Source: Falsibacillus pallidus (GTDB lineage: Bacteria; Bacillota; Bacilli; Bacillales; DSM-25281). From it: a stretch of 64,000 nucleotides of DNA. Below the pieces are notes generated by a model. That model did not search any database and was not told where the DNA came from. It saw only the letters and a program-made list of their open reading frames with translations. Positions 33,264-41,786 of this stretch are shown in pieces. A program made the translations under genes and the position numbers. The stretch spans positions 186,001 through 250,000 of the forward strand of contig NZ_QQAY01000002.1 in assembly GCF_003350505.1 (NCBI RefSeq). Reading direction: 5' to 3'. Position 1 is the first letter of the stretch; every line of letters begins with the position of its first letter.

Positions 33264-34394
33264 GTGGAATTTATCGTCAATCATGATGTTTTTGCAAAGG
33301 CTGTTTATGAAGTAAGTAGAATGGTTCCCACCAAGTCTCATCATGCTGCATTATCTGGAATCATGATCAAGGCTGAAGCAGAGGGACTAGAGATCATCGG
33401 CTGTAATTCGGAGCTGATGGTTAAAAAGAAAATCCCCATTCAAGAAGGGAATAGTAGCGTCCTTCAAGTACTTCGAAATGGAAAGAGTGTTTTATTTTCA
33501 AAATACGTAAGTGAAGTGGTGAAAAAATTACCCGAGGATATTCATTTTACATTAAAAGATAATCATTCCATTACCATTCAATCAGGTGAGGTTATCTTCA
33601 ACATGAATGCTTATGAAGAGATTGAATTTCCTCAGTTTGAGGCATCAGATTCGAATTTTTCGATAAAGATGAATGGAAAGTCTCTTTTAGAAATGTTTGT
33701 TCAAACTGCCTTTGCTGCAGCAAAAACGAATTCAAGGCCAGTTCTTAGCGGTGTTTTGATGGAGTTAAATGAATCAGTCCTCACTGTCGGGGCTACAAAT
33801 TCCAATCGACTAGCTGTTAGAAAAATGCCATTTGATAAAGTTGGTCAGCGATCAGCCATCATTCCCGTATCAGCTGTGAATGAATTCATAAAGCTGATGG
33901 GAACAGATTCAGAGGATGTCTTGATCCATTTTTCTGATAGACAGATTGTTTTTCAGAACCAATACATATCACTCACTACGAGATTAATAGAAGGAAAATA
34001 CCCAGAAATCAGAGGCCTCATTCCATCTGGGGCGATTATGGAAATCACAATGGATAGAGAGCGGCTTCGGCAGGGAGTGGATCGGGCTGCAGTGCTGGCC
34101 AATGAATCGAAAAATCATACAATTTCCTTGAGTGTAAAAGAAGGTTCCCTATTAAAAATAACCTCCCACTCAAATGAAATCGGAAAAATTGAAGAGTCAC
34201 AACAAATTCTATCGCATAAAGGTGAAATCGGAATAAGCGTTTCGGTGGACAGCCAATATTTGTCCGATGCTTTGAAAGCCATAAAGGAAGATCACGTAAT
34301 GATAAGTTTCGGAGGGGTGATGAAACCCATTTTAATCCGGCCCACTGATACAGAAAATCAAATGCACATCATATCCCCAGTTAGGGTCAAATAG
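33264..34394 (+). CDS. DNA polymerase III beta subunit (sliding clamp) paralogue
   Basis: 376 residues, the normal DnaN length, with three clamp domains. Recognisable: RPVLSGVLMELNESVLTVGA, TNSNRLAVRK (about 171), ARLIEGKYPEIRGLIPS-like TTRLIEGKYPEIRGLIP (about 240) and a C-terminal PILIRPTD..MHIISPVRVK in place of the usual LILPVRTY. The usual dnaN lies in the dnaA operon; no dnaA, recF or gyrB is near, so this is an accessory clamp, as seen in some Bacillus cereus-group strains. GTG start with AAAGAGAG ahead. Expression and partner polymerase unknown. Confidence 0.88.
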   Translation: MEFIVNHDVFAKAVYEVSRMVPTKSHHAALSGIMIKAEAEGLEIIGCNSELMVKKKIPIQEGNSSVLQVLRNGKSVLFSKYVSEVVKKLPEDIHFTLKDNHSITIQSGEVIFNMNAYEEIEFPQFEASDSNFSIKMNGKSLLEMFVQTAFAAAKTNSRPVLSGVLMELNESVLTVGATNSNRLAVRKMPFDKVGQRSAIIPVSAVNEFIKLMGTDSEDVLIHFSDRQIVFQNQYISLTTRLIEGKYPEIRGLIPSGAIMEITMDRERLRQGVDRAAVLANESKNHTISLSVKEGSLLKITSHSNEIGKIEESQQILSHKGEIGISVSVDSQYLSDALKAIKEDHVMISFGGVMKPILIRPTDTENQMHIISPVRVK

Positions 34395-34413
34395 CAGAAG
34401 GAGCTTTGAAACA

Positions 34414-34839
34414 ATGAACACGATAAATATTAGAATAGCAAACTTAGAAGACCTTGATCAGATTGCAGCTGTAGATTGTGCTGTAATACAAAATGATAGT
34501 AGAAAACTTATCTTGAAAAAAGCAATACAGGAACAAAAGTGTCTAGTGGGGGAACTATCGGGAAAAATTGAAGGGTTCCTGACATTTCATACAGATTTCT
34601 TTGAGTGCAGTTTCATTTCACTTGTCATCGTTTCCCCGTCCGCACGAAGAAAAGGACTGGCAAGCCGATTGATAAAAGAATTCATAGGACAGTCTCCAAC
34701 TGAAAAAGTATTTTCATCAACCAATGAATCCAACATCCCTATGCAAAAGGTATTTGATTCACTCGGCTTTGAACAGAGCGGCATCGTCCATAACCTGGAT
34801 GAAGGGGACCCGGAAATGATTTATTTTATCCGACAGTAG
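34414..34839 (+). CDS. GNAT acetyltransferase
   Basis: 141 residues. Motif A is VIVSPSARRKGLASRLIKEF (about 70-89), followed by TNESNIPMQKVFDSLGFEQSG. Lies 19 bases after the clamp gene and 23 before the metallopeptidase gene, so probably part of the same transcript. Substrate unknown. Confidence 0.86.
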   Translation: MNTINIRIANLEDLDQIAAVDCAVIQNDSRKLILKKAIQEQKCLVGELSGKIEGFLTFHTDFFECSFISLVIVSPSARRKGLASRLIKEFIGQSPTEKVFSSTNESNIPMQKVFDSLGFEQSGIVHNLDEGDPEMIYFIRQ

Positions 34840-34862
34840 GGTAAAAGGCAGGTGATTCTATA

Positions 34863-35603
34863 ATGAAAAACATATATGCTTTTGAAAACAAAGAGGATTA
34901 CCAAAAGTACGAACCAATTATTCAGAGAATGAGTCTTAATTTAAAGGAATATCAGCACCATTTAGAAGAAAGATATAATTTAAATATTCTCCCAAGGCGC
35001 ATTGTTTGGACCAGTCATGAATTAGCTGTAAATACATTCTCCTCAATTCCAATCCCTGCTTTTACAAATAAAGATCTTATCTATATCTCTCCAGAATTGC
35101 ACCATTGGCGAAAATTGTTCCAGCAGCAGCTGGACGGGAGGGATTTACCAAGCATCCAAAATTTCTACGAGAGTTTTGGAGAAAATCATTTATTGGTCAT
35201 TTTGGCACATGAACTTACCCATCACTCAGATCTATTCTTAGATGAATTTGATAATGAGCGGAGAGACAGCATTTGGTTTGAGGAAGGCATGTGTTTTTAC
35301 TTGCCTCGACGCATTTTATTGTCGGAAAAAGAATTCAATGAAATTACACTTGTAGAAACTACGTTAGTCGAAACTTTTAAGGATCATTATGGAAATCACT
35401 CTTTAGATGAGTTCGGAAAATGCGCTTATGAAGGTACATTAACGAGTATCATGTTTGATTATTGGCGAAGCTACCTGGCTGTGAAAAATTTAGTGGATAA
35501 ACAGAAAGATAAAAATCCACTAGCACTGTTTAGTGATTATCGAAATTGGCATGAGGACGGACGAAAGATTCCATTAACAGAGTATTTTCACGTGAACAAA
35601 TAG
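34863..35603 (+). CDS. Zincin-type metallopeptidase
   Basis: 246 residues, no signal peptide. Zinc site LAHELTHHSDLF (about 116-127) with a downstream glutamate in WFEEGMCFYLP (about 138-148), the gluzincin arrangement. A TLVET duplication (encoded by a 15-bp direct repeat) follows. It resembles in layout the interrupted metallopeptidase at 10093-10932 and, like it, precedes a Nudix gene by about 30-40 bases. Substrate unknown. Confidence 0.7.
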   Translation: MKNIYAFENKEDYQKYEPIIQRMSLNLKEYQHHLEERYNLNILPRRIVWTSHELAVNTFSSIPIPAFTNKDLIYISPELHHWRKLFQQQLDGRDLPSIQNFYESFGENHLLVILAHELTHHSDLFLDEFDNERRDSIWFEEGMCFYLPRRILLSEKEFNEITLVETTLVETFKDHYGNHSLDEFGKCAYEGTLTSIMFDYWRSYLAVKNLVDKQKDKNPLALFSDYRNWHEDGRKIPLTEYFHVNK

Positions 35604-35634
35604 GCATTTATAAATAGAAAAGTAGGGAACCTGC

Positions 35635-36126
35635 ATGACAACCCAATATGTAAACTGGGGTAAGGCAATTGTTAAGCTTACTTGGATTTCGGGTTTTGAA
35701 CTGCCTCCGAGAGATTTGATTACAAGTGTTCATGGGTTCTGTTTTCATGAGGGGAAGGTTCTGCTGGTGAATCTGAATCATAGAGGATGGGATTTTCCTG
35801 GTGGACATATTGAAGGAAGCGAGACACCTGAGGAATGTTTCCTTCGAGAAGCTTTTGAAGAAGGATATGTGTCGGGGCGTCTAGACTTGTTAGGATGCAT
35901 CGAAGTAAATCATCAGGAAAATCCGTTATGGAGCAAAAGCAGTCCATATCCAATGGTGGGATATCAAGTATTTTACCGGATGAACATCGATCAAATTTAT
36001 CCTTTCGAAGGGACCTATGAGTCTGATGGCCGAATCTTCATTAATGAGGAAGAAGTAAAAGATTATTACCCAGAGTGGCACCTGCTTTATGAGAAGATAC
36101 TGCAACAGGCAGTAAATGCACAATAG
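35635..36126 (+). CDS. Nudix hydrolase
   Basis: 163 residues. Nudix box GGHIEGSETPEECFLREAFE followed by EGYVSG (about 59-84) with the REx2E-E core intact. Hydrolyses a nucleotide-linked phosphate; substrate unknown. It closes the run of genes begun at 32687 and is followed by a terminator. AGTAGGGA precedes ATG. Confidence 0.88.
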   Translation: MTTQYVNWGKAIVKLTWISGFELPPRDLITSVHGFCFHEGKVLLVNLNHRGWDFPGGHIEGSETPEECFLREAFEEGYVSGRLDLLGCIEVNHQENPLWSKSSPYPMVGYQVFYRMNIDQIYPFEGTYESDGRIFINEEEVKDYYPEWHLLYEKILQQAVNAQ

Positions 36127-36158
36127 GCTTTACTAATAACCACTCACTCTCTTGAAAG

Positions 36159-36184
36159 AACGCTGCATTTTGCGGCGTTTTTTG
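36159..36184 (+). terminator. Terminator
   Basis: AACGCTGCA / TGCGGCGTT arms with a three-base loop and TTTTTT. Confidence 0.82.
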
Positions 36185-36286
36185 TTATCAATTTTCATTA
36201 AGAATAACCGTTTTAGAGACATGTACCAAAAGTTGTATGTTATAATTTGGAAAAATATTAAATAGAGTAATTGTGGGAGGGTTGAT

Positions 36287-36991
36287 ATGAAATCGTTTAA
36301 ATTTGTGTTCGGCGTTGTTTTCCTCACCATATTTTTATCCTCATGCAACAATCAAATCACTGGGTGTCCAGATGCTGCAATTGAGTGGGTTGATGTTTTA
36401 ATGGTAAAGGATATCAAATACCAGCATCATTTTATTGCGCCAGCAGATAGAAAACAAATAACAATTGAAAAAGGGAAAGAGATCGGCAAAGTGTCTTACA
36501 AATTGGCTGATAATGCGTGCAGTAATCATAAAACCAAAAATGGGGATGCCGCTTATCTTGAAAAAGGTACACCGATTTATGAAATAAAAGGATACCCAAC
36601 TAATTTAGCGGTTGCAGCGGATGAGAAGGTCTATATCGCTGATCAAAATAAAAAGGCAAAGACGGCTAAGGAATTTCTTCCACTTGCTGGGCTGGTTCAA
36701 AGTATTTATATTGAAAGTCCTAATGATGGCAGTATCTTGCGTACCTTTACTCCAAACAAAATGAAAGAGTTTATTAAAACGTGGGAAACCCTAAAGCTTA
36801 AAGACGATCATGAACTATATAAAGAAGGTGCCTATGAAGGAGATCCTGTTTTTATAGGAATTGAATTAAATAACGGAGCTTCCTTTAGACAAGTGTACTG
36901 GAGAAAATCAAATGTATTTAGTGGTGGAATTGTCGGAAATGAAGAAATGAAAAAGATAATTGAAAACGAGATATCTAAAACCAACAAATAA
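36287..36991 (+). CDS. Predicted lipoprotein
   Basis: 234 residues with a lipoprotein signal peptide: basic start, hydrophobic core (about 6-17) and lipobox LSSC at about 18-21, so it should be lipid-anchored outside the membrane. The mature part is mixed alpha/beta with three further Cys early on and a GTPIYEIKGYPTNLAVA block. The style is of the Bacillus lipoproteins of unknown function; no enzyme motif is seen. GGGAGG precedes ATG; terminator at 37001. Confidence 0.75.
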   Translation: MKSFKFVFGVVFLTIFLSSCNNQITGCPDAAIEWVDVLMVKDIKYQHHFIAPADRKQITIEKGKEIGKVSYKLADNACSNHKTKNGDAAYLEKGTPIYEIKGYPTNLAVAADEKVYIADQNKKAKTAKEFLPLAGLVQSIYIESPNDGSILRTFTPNKMKEFIKTWETLKLKDDHELYKEGAYEGDPVFIGIELNNGASFRQVYWRKSNVFSGGIVGNEEMKKIIENEISKTNK

Positions 36992-37000
36992 TTTTACAGA

Positions 37001-37024
37001 AAAAGCCGTTTTTGCGGTTTTTTT
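37001..37024 (+). terminator. Terminator after lipoprotein gene
   Basis: Short AAAGCCG / CGGTTT hairpin with five-base loop and long T-run. Confidence 0.65.
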
Positions 37025-37187
37025 GTTGTTTAGTAAGAAAAAATCATTAGATTTGGTAAAAAAAGCTGTCTGAAAACAATTTGCCGTCGGAAACGAGTTT
37101 CAGATGTGGAAGGAAATATAGGTGAAATCTTCTGAATAACAGCTCAATGCATCAAATATGGGATCCTTTGCACTGCTTTCTTGGTCT

Positions 37188-37257
37188 TATGCTCCTGAAA
37201 CTTTTTTTATGCGCCGAAGTCCAAACCCTATGCGCGAAAGTCCTGTGCTTATGCGCC
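37188..37257. repeat. Helically phased repeat, TATGCGCC word, second locus
   Basis: TATGC(T/G)C(C/G) starts at 37188, 37208, 37229 and 37250 (spacings 20, 21, 21). Same word and period as 27719-27830, 9.4 kb away. The rest of the 36992-37335 spacer shows nothing else. Confidence 0.9.
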
Positions 37258-37335
37258 ACCACCAGGCATGGCCCGACAGGAAATCGTTTAATTACCTCGT
37301 TGTTTAAATCACCCTAATTTCATCCGACCGGTGTG

Positions 37336-37893
37336 TCACTTCCCAAAAAAGCTTTCCCAAACATTCTTCCTGAAAAAACGCCTTTTTAATGGGATTCGGA
37401 AGATTTTCATTAATACAATAGAAAAGATGCTTGAAAGAAATAAAGTGAAATAAGGACGGATCATGACCAGTCTGCTGAAAGTGAACATAAAAACATAAAT
37501 CGCCCCTGACCAGAATGCATTCCAGCCGTGGCAGAATTTAATATATCCCTTTCGATAGGCAATGGACTCGACTAAAGAAGAGGTACCTACCCATTTAAGG
37601 ACATAGAAAAATTTTTGCGGCCATTTTTCGGGATATGTTGATAGATAGGATTGAATGAAAAGCGGCATGATGAGAAACAAATGGATGGCTCTCAATGTAG
37701 TTACTTTAAATAATTTTGATTTATATTCCCAGAGAAGTTTGTACTTGCATAGATAATAATAAAGAAAATTAAAAAATACAGTGTATAGAACCCCTCCAAT
37801 TGTTTGAGGGAGCATAAGCCAAGATTTTTTTCGTATATTTTGGATGAGTAACCAAAGGAGAATGGCGATATGCACGATGGTACCTTCTTTCAA
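37336..37893 (-). CDS. CBO0543-like multi-pass membrane protein
   Basis: 185 residues from TTG 37893 (AAGGTGAT eight bases ahead; GTG 37875 also possible). Four to five membrane segments with the phrase IHLFLIMPLFIQSYLSTYPE and KFFYVLKWVG, which I associate with the CBO0543 family of Firmicute membrane proteins of unknown function. Monocistronic, divergent from the 38018 gene. Confidence 0.65.
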   Translation of the reverse strand: MKEGTIVHIAILLWLLIQNIRKKSWLMLPQTIGGVLYTVFFNFLYYYLCKYKLLWEYKSKLFKVTTLRAIHLFLIMPLFIQSYLSTYPEKWPQKFFYVLKWVGTSSLVESIAYRKGYIKFCHGWNAFWSGAIYVFMFTFSRLVMIRPYFTLFLSSIFSIVLMKIFRIPLKRRFFRKNVWESFFGK

Positions 37894-38017
37894 CTTTTGT
37901 CTATCACCTTAATTAGGTTGTTAAAAAGTGTATAAAATATACTTCTTTTCTTTATTAGGTGTGAGAGGAAAAGGATTTGGGTATATTGATGGAAAGTTCT
38001 GAAAAGGAGTGGACCGG

Positions 38018-38329
38018 ATGGAAGTGAATGAAGCAATCTATGAAGGTGCGGCAAACCGATTAGAAAAAGAAGCCTTAAAAAGCGGCCAATTGTGCTTAAC
38101 GAGTACATCTCTTGTCTACCGGGATCAGGAAATGGAAGAAATCATGATCGGTATCAGGGACATCCACGGGCTTTACCCAATGAAAAGCCGATTTCTTGGA
38201 ATTCCTTTGCTATCAAAGGGCTTGATTGTCCAAACGAAAAAAGGGGAAATTCATCGGTTTGCCATGGGGAAAGTGGAGAAATGGAAAAGTGAAATCACAA
38301 AAGCGATGCGTAAAGTAAAAATTTTTTAA
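38018..38329 (+). CDS. Small PH/GRAM-like protein
   Basis: 103 residues from ATG 38018 (AAAGGAG eight bases ahead). Beta-rich N part (GQLCLTSTSLVYRDQEMEEI), a KGLIVQTKKGEIHRFAMG hairpin and a C-terminal helix EKWKSEITKAMRK, the order of strands and helix seen in GRAM/bacterial PH domains. Cytoplasmic, no enzyme motif. Tentative fold call. Confidence 0.6.
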   Translation: MEVNEAIYEGAANRLEKEALKSGQLCLTSTSLVYRDQEMEEIMIGIRDIHGLYPMKSRFLGIPLLSKGLIVQTKKGEIHRFAMGKVEKWKSEITKAMRKVKIF

Positions 38330-38439
38330 TCAAAAAGGCTCATAGCGGCCTATTTTTTTTGCTCAAAAAGGTGAAGGGGATTTCGAATTCCTTAGAGAAT
38401 ATAGTTTTAAGAGACTGAAACAGGAAAAGAGGTTCACCG

Positions 38440-38586
38440 ATGAGAACGATCACACTGGCAAATGGACATACGGTAGAGGTGGAATGTTTAAGCTGCGCAC
38501 TGACAAGGAATCACATGAAAACAGCTGAAAACCAAGAAATAGTACTTGATGTCATTGAATCGCTGCGGAATTTGTTGAATCCATGA
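38440..38586 (+). CDS. Small Cys-containing protein coupled to APH-type kinase gene
   Basis: 48 residues, starting MRTITLANGHTVEVECLSCA, with AAGAGGTT ahead of ATG. The beginning, ending in a CxxC, resembles the N terminus of HIT-family (Ap4A hydrolase-like) proteins, but the rest (ENQEIVLDVIESLRNLL) does not and no HIT histidine triad is present. It could be a truncated HIT gene or an independent small protein. Its stop overlaps the next start (ATGA), implying coupled translation. Confidence 0.55.
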   Translation: MRTITLANGHTVEVECLSCALTRNHMKTAENQEIVLDVIESLRNLLNP

Positions 38587-39581
38587 CTCTCATCTATGGG
38601 AAAACATTGATGTCAGAAGATGCGATTCTAGATGACCTGTTGCAGGCTTGTGATCGCTATTTTGGCCTGGAAGTGCGTGATGCATCACCGATTAAAAGGG
38701 GCTACCTCAATTTAAAGTGGAAATTGACGACGGATTCCGGCAGCTATCTATTAAAGCAATATAACCAAAAAAGGCTGCAGCTATATGATCATGAAGCACT
38801 GCTGGAAGCTTTTCAATTACAAATGAAACTATATGATAATGGGCTGCCCTGTCCAAAGCTTCACTCATATAAAGGACTATATTTCCTGTCTTCCAAGAAT
38901 GGCGAACTATTTTTACTCATGGATTACTGTGAAGGTAAAATTGTGGCTCCAGGAAAAACAAATGAAGAGCAGATGTTCGAGCTAGGAACGACTACAGGGT
39001 TCATGCATCATTTGTTAAATGAACAAGAGATTCGGAAAAAAGCACAATTCGCAATCCCTGATAAAATTGACCGATTGAAGCACTGGAGAACATTGCAATT
39101 CTCTGCAGAATCAGCGGGGAATGAACATCAGGTTGCCATTTTTAAAAAGCTGCATTCTGTTACTAGTTCTATCGACTGGGATGATTTTGTGCTGGGGGAG
39201 AGAGGCTGGTCACACCGTGATCTCTGGATGGATAATCTCTTATTTGACGACAAGAAGCTTTGCGCTATCTTGGATTTTGACCGAATGAAATATGACTATC
39301 CCCAGTTGGATGCAGCAAGGGCTGTCATTTCAGGTGCTCTAAACGATGGCCGTCTGGACGTGGATCGAGTACGTGCATTTATGGACGGCTACAATTGCCA
39401 CTGTCCTATGGATGAAAAGAAAATGGTTCAGTCTTTAAAACTATTGTGGCTGATGGAAAGTACGTGGTGGATTACTGACGATATGGCTGACCATAAAGGG
39501 CCACCAATAAGGTTTGCGGAAGAGATGATGTGGCTTACTGATCACTTCTTTCAATTGGAAGAGATAATTACAACTTCTTAA
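38583..39581 (+). CDS. APH/CotS-like phosphotransferase
   Basis: 332 residues with the aminoglycoside-phosphotransferase fold: SYLLKQYN nucleotide-binding Lys (about 57), LFLLMDYCEG hinge, Brenner motif GWSHRDLWMDNLLFD (about 209-223) and metal-binding AILDFDRM (about 231). The size and sequence are closest to CotS/YtaA-type spore coat kinases or homoserine-kinase-like enzymes. Substrate unknown. Coupled to the small gene ahead. Confidence 0.8.
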   Translation: MTLIYGKTLMSEDAILDDLLQACDRYFGLEVRDASPIKRGYLNLKWKLTTDSGSYLLKQYNQKRLQLYDHEALLEAFQLQMKLYDNGLPCPKLHSYKGLYFLSSKNGELFLLMDYCEGKIVAPGKTNEEQMFELGTTTGFMHHLLNEQEIRKKAQFAIPDKIDRLKHWRTLQFSAESAGNEHQVAIFKKLHSVTSSIDWDDFVLGERGWSHRDLWMDNLLFDDKKLCAILDFDRMKYDYPQLDAARAVISGALNDGRLDVDRVRAFMDGYNCHCPMDEKKMVQSLKLLWLMESTWWITDDMADHKGPPIRFAEEMMWLTDHFFQLEEIITTS

Positions 39582-39600
39582 AAAGGATATGGTGAATAGG

Positions 39601-40119
39601 ATGTCAATTGTTATTCGTGAAGGCACATTAAATGATGCAGAAGTTCTTTTATCCATACAAAAAACGGTGGTTTCTGAAGGAAAGTACTTAATTGCATTAT
39701 CACATGAATTTTCAAAGACAGTCGACCAGCAAAAGGAGTGGATTGAAGGGATTCTTCAAAATGAAAGGGACACGCTCCTCGTTGCTGAAAAGGAAGGAGA
39801 AGTGGCAGGCTGTATTGTTTTTCAAACCAATTCAGGTAGAGAACGAACAGCTCATAAAGGGGATTTTGGCTTATTTCTTAGCCCTGAATATCGGGGACTA
39901 GGACTTGGAAGGATGCTTTTGGAAGAGCTGCTGGATTGGGCAGAAAAAAATCCTTATATAGAAAAGGTTTGTTTAGGCGTATTTTCAATCAATGAACGAG
40001 CGATCTCACTTTATAAAAAATTGGGCTTTCTTGAAGAGGGACGGAAAGTCAGGGAATTCAAATTTGGTGATGACGAGTATGTCGACGATATATTGATGTA
40101 TAAATGGGTGAAGGAATGA
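39601..40119 (+). CDS. GNAT acetyltransferase
   Basis: 172 residues from ATG 39601 (GGTGA five bases ahead; ATG 39589 would add four residues). RimI/PhnO-like: VIREGTLNDAEVLLSIQ, FLSPEYRGLGLGRMLLEELL (about 95-114), SINERAISLYKKLGFLEEGR. Its stop overlaps the start of the following GNAT gene. Substrate unknown. Confidence 0.88.
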   Translation: MSIVIREGTLNDAEVLLSIQKTVVSEGKYLIALSHEFSKTVDQQKEWIEGILQNERDTLLVAEKEGEVAGCIVFQTNSGRERTAHKGDFGLFLSPEYRGLGLGRMLLEELLDWAEKNPYIEKVCLGVFSINERAISLYKKLGFLEEGRKVREFKFGDDEYVDDILMYKWVKE

Positions 40120-40571
40120 ATAGAAAGATGCAGGATACCTACCGAATTATTCCATATGAGAAAAAATATGCAGATCAGACCGTTCAAATGTGGCGGGACA
40201 GCAAGGAAGCAGCCATTGAACAAAAGGAAATCCATAGTTTTAATAGTCATTTGTATTTTTTAAATGAAATTCTGCCGAAAGAGTTCGAGATTGATATTGC
40301 CACGCTGGGTGAGCAGGTCGTGGGAATCATTGCTTATAACAAAAGTGAAATCAGCCAGCTTTATATCCATAACGATTATCAAGGAAAAGGGATTGGCAAG
40401 GAATTGTTAAATAGAGCAAAGAAAAACTCATCAGGCTCACTTTCTCTCTATACTTTTGAAATCAATGAGAAAGCCCAGCAGTTTTATGCCCGCAACGGTT
40501 TTAAAATCACTGCACGAGGACATGAGAATGAAGAAAACCTGCCGGATGTACGGATGGAATGGAAGTGGTAG
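40116..40571 (+). CDS. GNAT acetyltransferase
   Basis: 151 residues from ATG 40116, overlapping the upstream stop by four bases (ATGA), with GGTGAAGGA ahead. Motif A: SQLYIHNDYQGKGIGKELLN (about 84-103), then NEKAQQFYARNGFK. Third member of a coupled accessory run. Substrate unknown. Confidence 0.87.
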   Translation: MNRKMQDTYRIIPYEKKYADQTVQMWRDSKEAAIEQKEIHSFNSHLYFLNEILPKEFEIDIATLGEQVVGIIAYNKSEISQLYIHNDYQGKGIGKELLNRAKKNSSGSLSLYTFEINEKAQQFYARNGFKITARGHENEENLPDVRMEWKW

Positions 40572-40669
40572 ATTGAAATAATGATTACTACTAGATTCTG
40601 TTTGTTTATTGAATTAAATTTTTGAAAATATTGGCTATATTAAAGTAATTATTTCCGAATAAAAGAGCA

Positions 40670-40918
40670 TTAATAGAAGACATTGTATCCTACATATACC
40701 AGCATGCAAATTAATATTGCCATAAAAAAACTTGTAGAGCGTGTTTTTCGAAAAGATGTATTTAATTTCATTTTGATGCTGAAGTAAGTGATATAGATGA
40801 TTAATGCAAAGAATATGATAATAAAAGAATAATCCCTAAATGAAAATGCTGAAAAAAGAAAAATCATATTAAAAAATAGGACAAGAATACTTTCTGTAGG
40901 AGAAAAATGTTTATTCAT
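40670..40918 (-). CDS. Small three-helix membrane protein
   Basis: 82 residues from ATG 40918 (GGAGGT ahead). Hydrophobic segments at about 10-27, 32-48 and 64-81 with a basic loop (KMKLNTSFRKTRSTS) between the second and third. No family recognised. Isolated on the minus strand. Confidence 0.6.
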   Translation of the reverse strand: MNKHFSPTESILVLFFNMIFLFSAFSFRDYSFIIIFFALIIYITYFSIKMKLNTSFRKTRSTSFFMAILICMLVYVGYNVFY

Positions 40919-41120
40919 TTTATAAACCTCCATTTGGAAATAAGAATTTTTCTTGCGATTATTTATTGATAAATAATCCTCTATTTAATAGTACGTATGT
41001 TTTGACTTTAAGTTTCATATTCTTCCATAGTAAATTACACATTTATCCAAATGAAGGAATGAATCCAAAAAGTGTCGAAAATATAAGCAAACCTAATTAG
41101 ATGTTGATAGGAGAATGAAC

Positions 41121-41786
41121 ATGAGCACAGAAACGTGGAAAAAAGTCGATGAGTATTTTACAAAGAAGCTGCACGAACCCGAATCCATCATGGATAATGT
41201 ATTGAAATCAAACGAGGAAGCGGGACTGCCGTCCATCGATGTTTCACCGAACCAAGGGAAGCTGCTGAATCTCTTAGTACAGATGAAAGGGGCCACAAAA
41301 ATCCTGGAAATCGGTACACTTGGTGGCTACAGCACCATCTGGATGGCGAGAGCGCTGCCTGAGAACGGAAAATTGATCACCTTGGAATATGCAGAAAAAC
41401 ATGCGGATGTAGCGAGAAAAAATATTGAGCATGCCGGGATTTCAGATAAGGTTGAGATTATGGTTGGAGCCGCTTTGGATTCCCTTCCGGTGTTAGAAGA
41501 ACGCGGGGAAAAGGATTTTGATTTTATTTTTATTGACGCAGATAAACCGAACAATCCTCATTATTTGGAATGGGCATTGAAATTAAGTAAACCGGGTACG
41601 GTCATCATCGGGGACAATGTTGTGAGAGATGGAAAAGTGGTGGATGAAGACACAGAAGATGCCGTCATTAAAGGTGTTCAATCGTTTATCGACCTTCTTT
41701 CTAGAAATCCCCACATTGATTCTACGGCGATTCAAACTGTCGGAAGCAAAGGCTACGATGGATTTGTACTTGGAATTGTTAAATGA
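41121..41786 (+). CDS. SAM-dependent O-methyltransferase
   Basis: 221 residues from ATG 41121 (AGGAG eight bases ahead; ATG 41115 adds two). Class I methyltransferase of the caffeoyl-CoA/YrrM type: SAM site ILEIGTLGGYSTIWMARALP (about 59-78), FDFIFIDADKPNNPHYLEWA (metal-binding Asp, about 132), VIIGDNVVRDG. It methylates a catechol-like hydroxyl; substrate unknown. Its stop overlaps the next start, so the two genes are coupled. Confidence 0.92.
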   Translation: MSTETWKKVDEYFTKKLHEPESIMDNVLKSNEEAGLPSIDVSPNQGKLLNLLVQMKGATKILEIGTLGGYSTIWMARALPENGKLITLEYAEKHADVARKNIEHAGISDKVEIMVGAALDSLPVLEERGEKDFDFIFIDADKPNNPHYLEWALKLSKPGTVIIGDNVVRDGKVVDEDTEDAVIKGVQSFIDLLSRNPHIDSTAIQTVGSKGYDGFVLGIVK

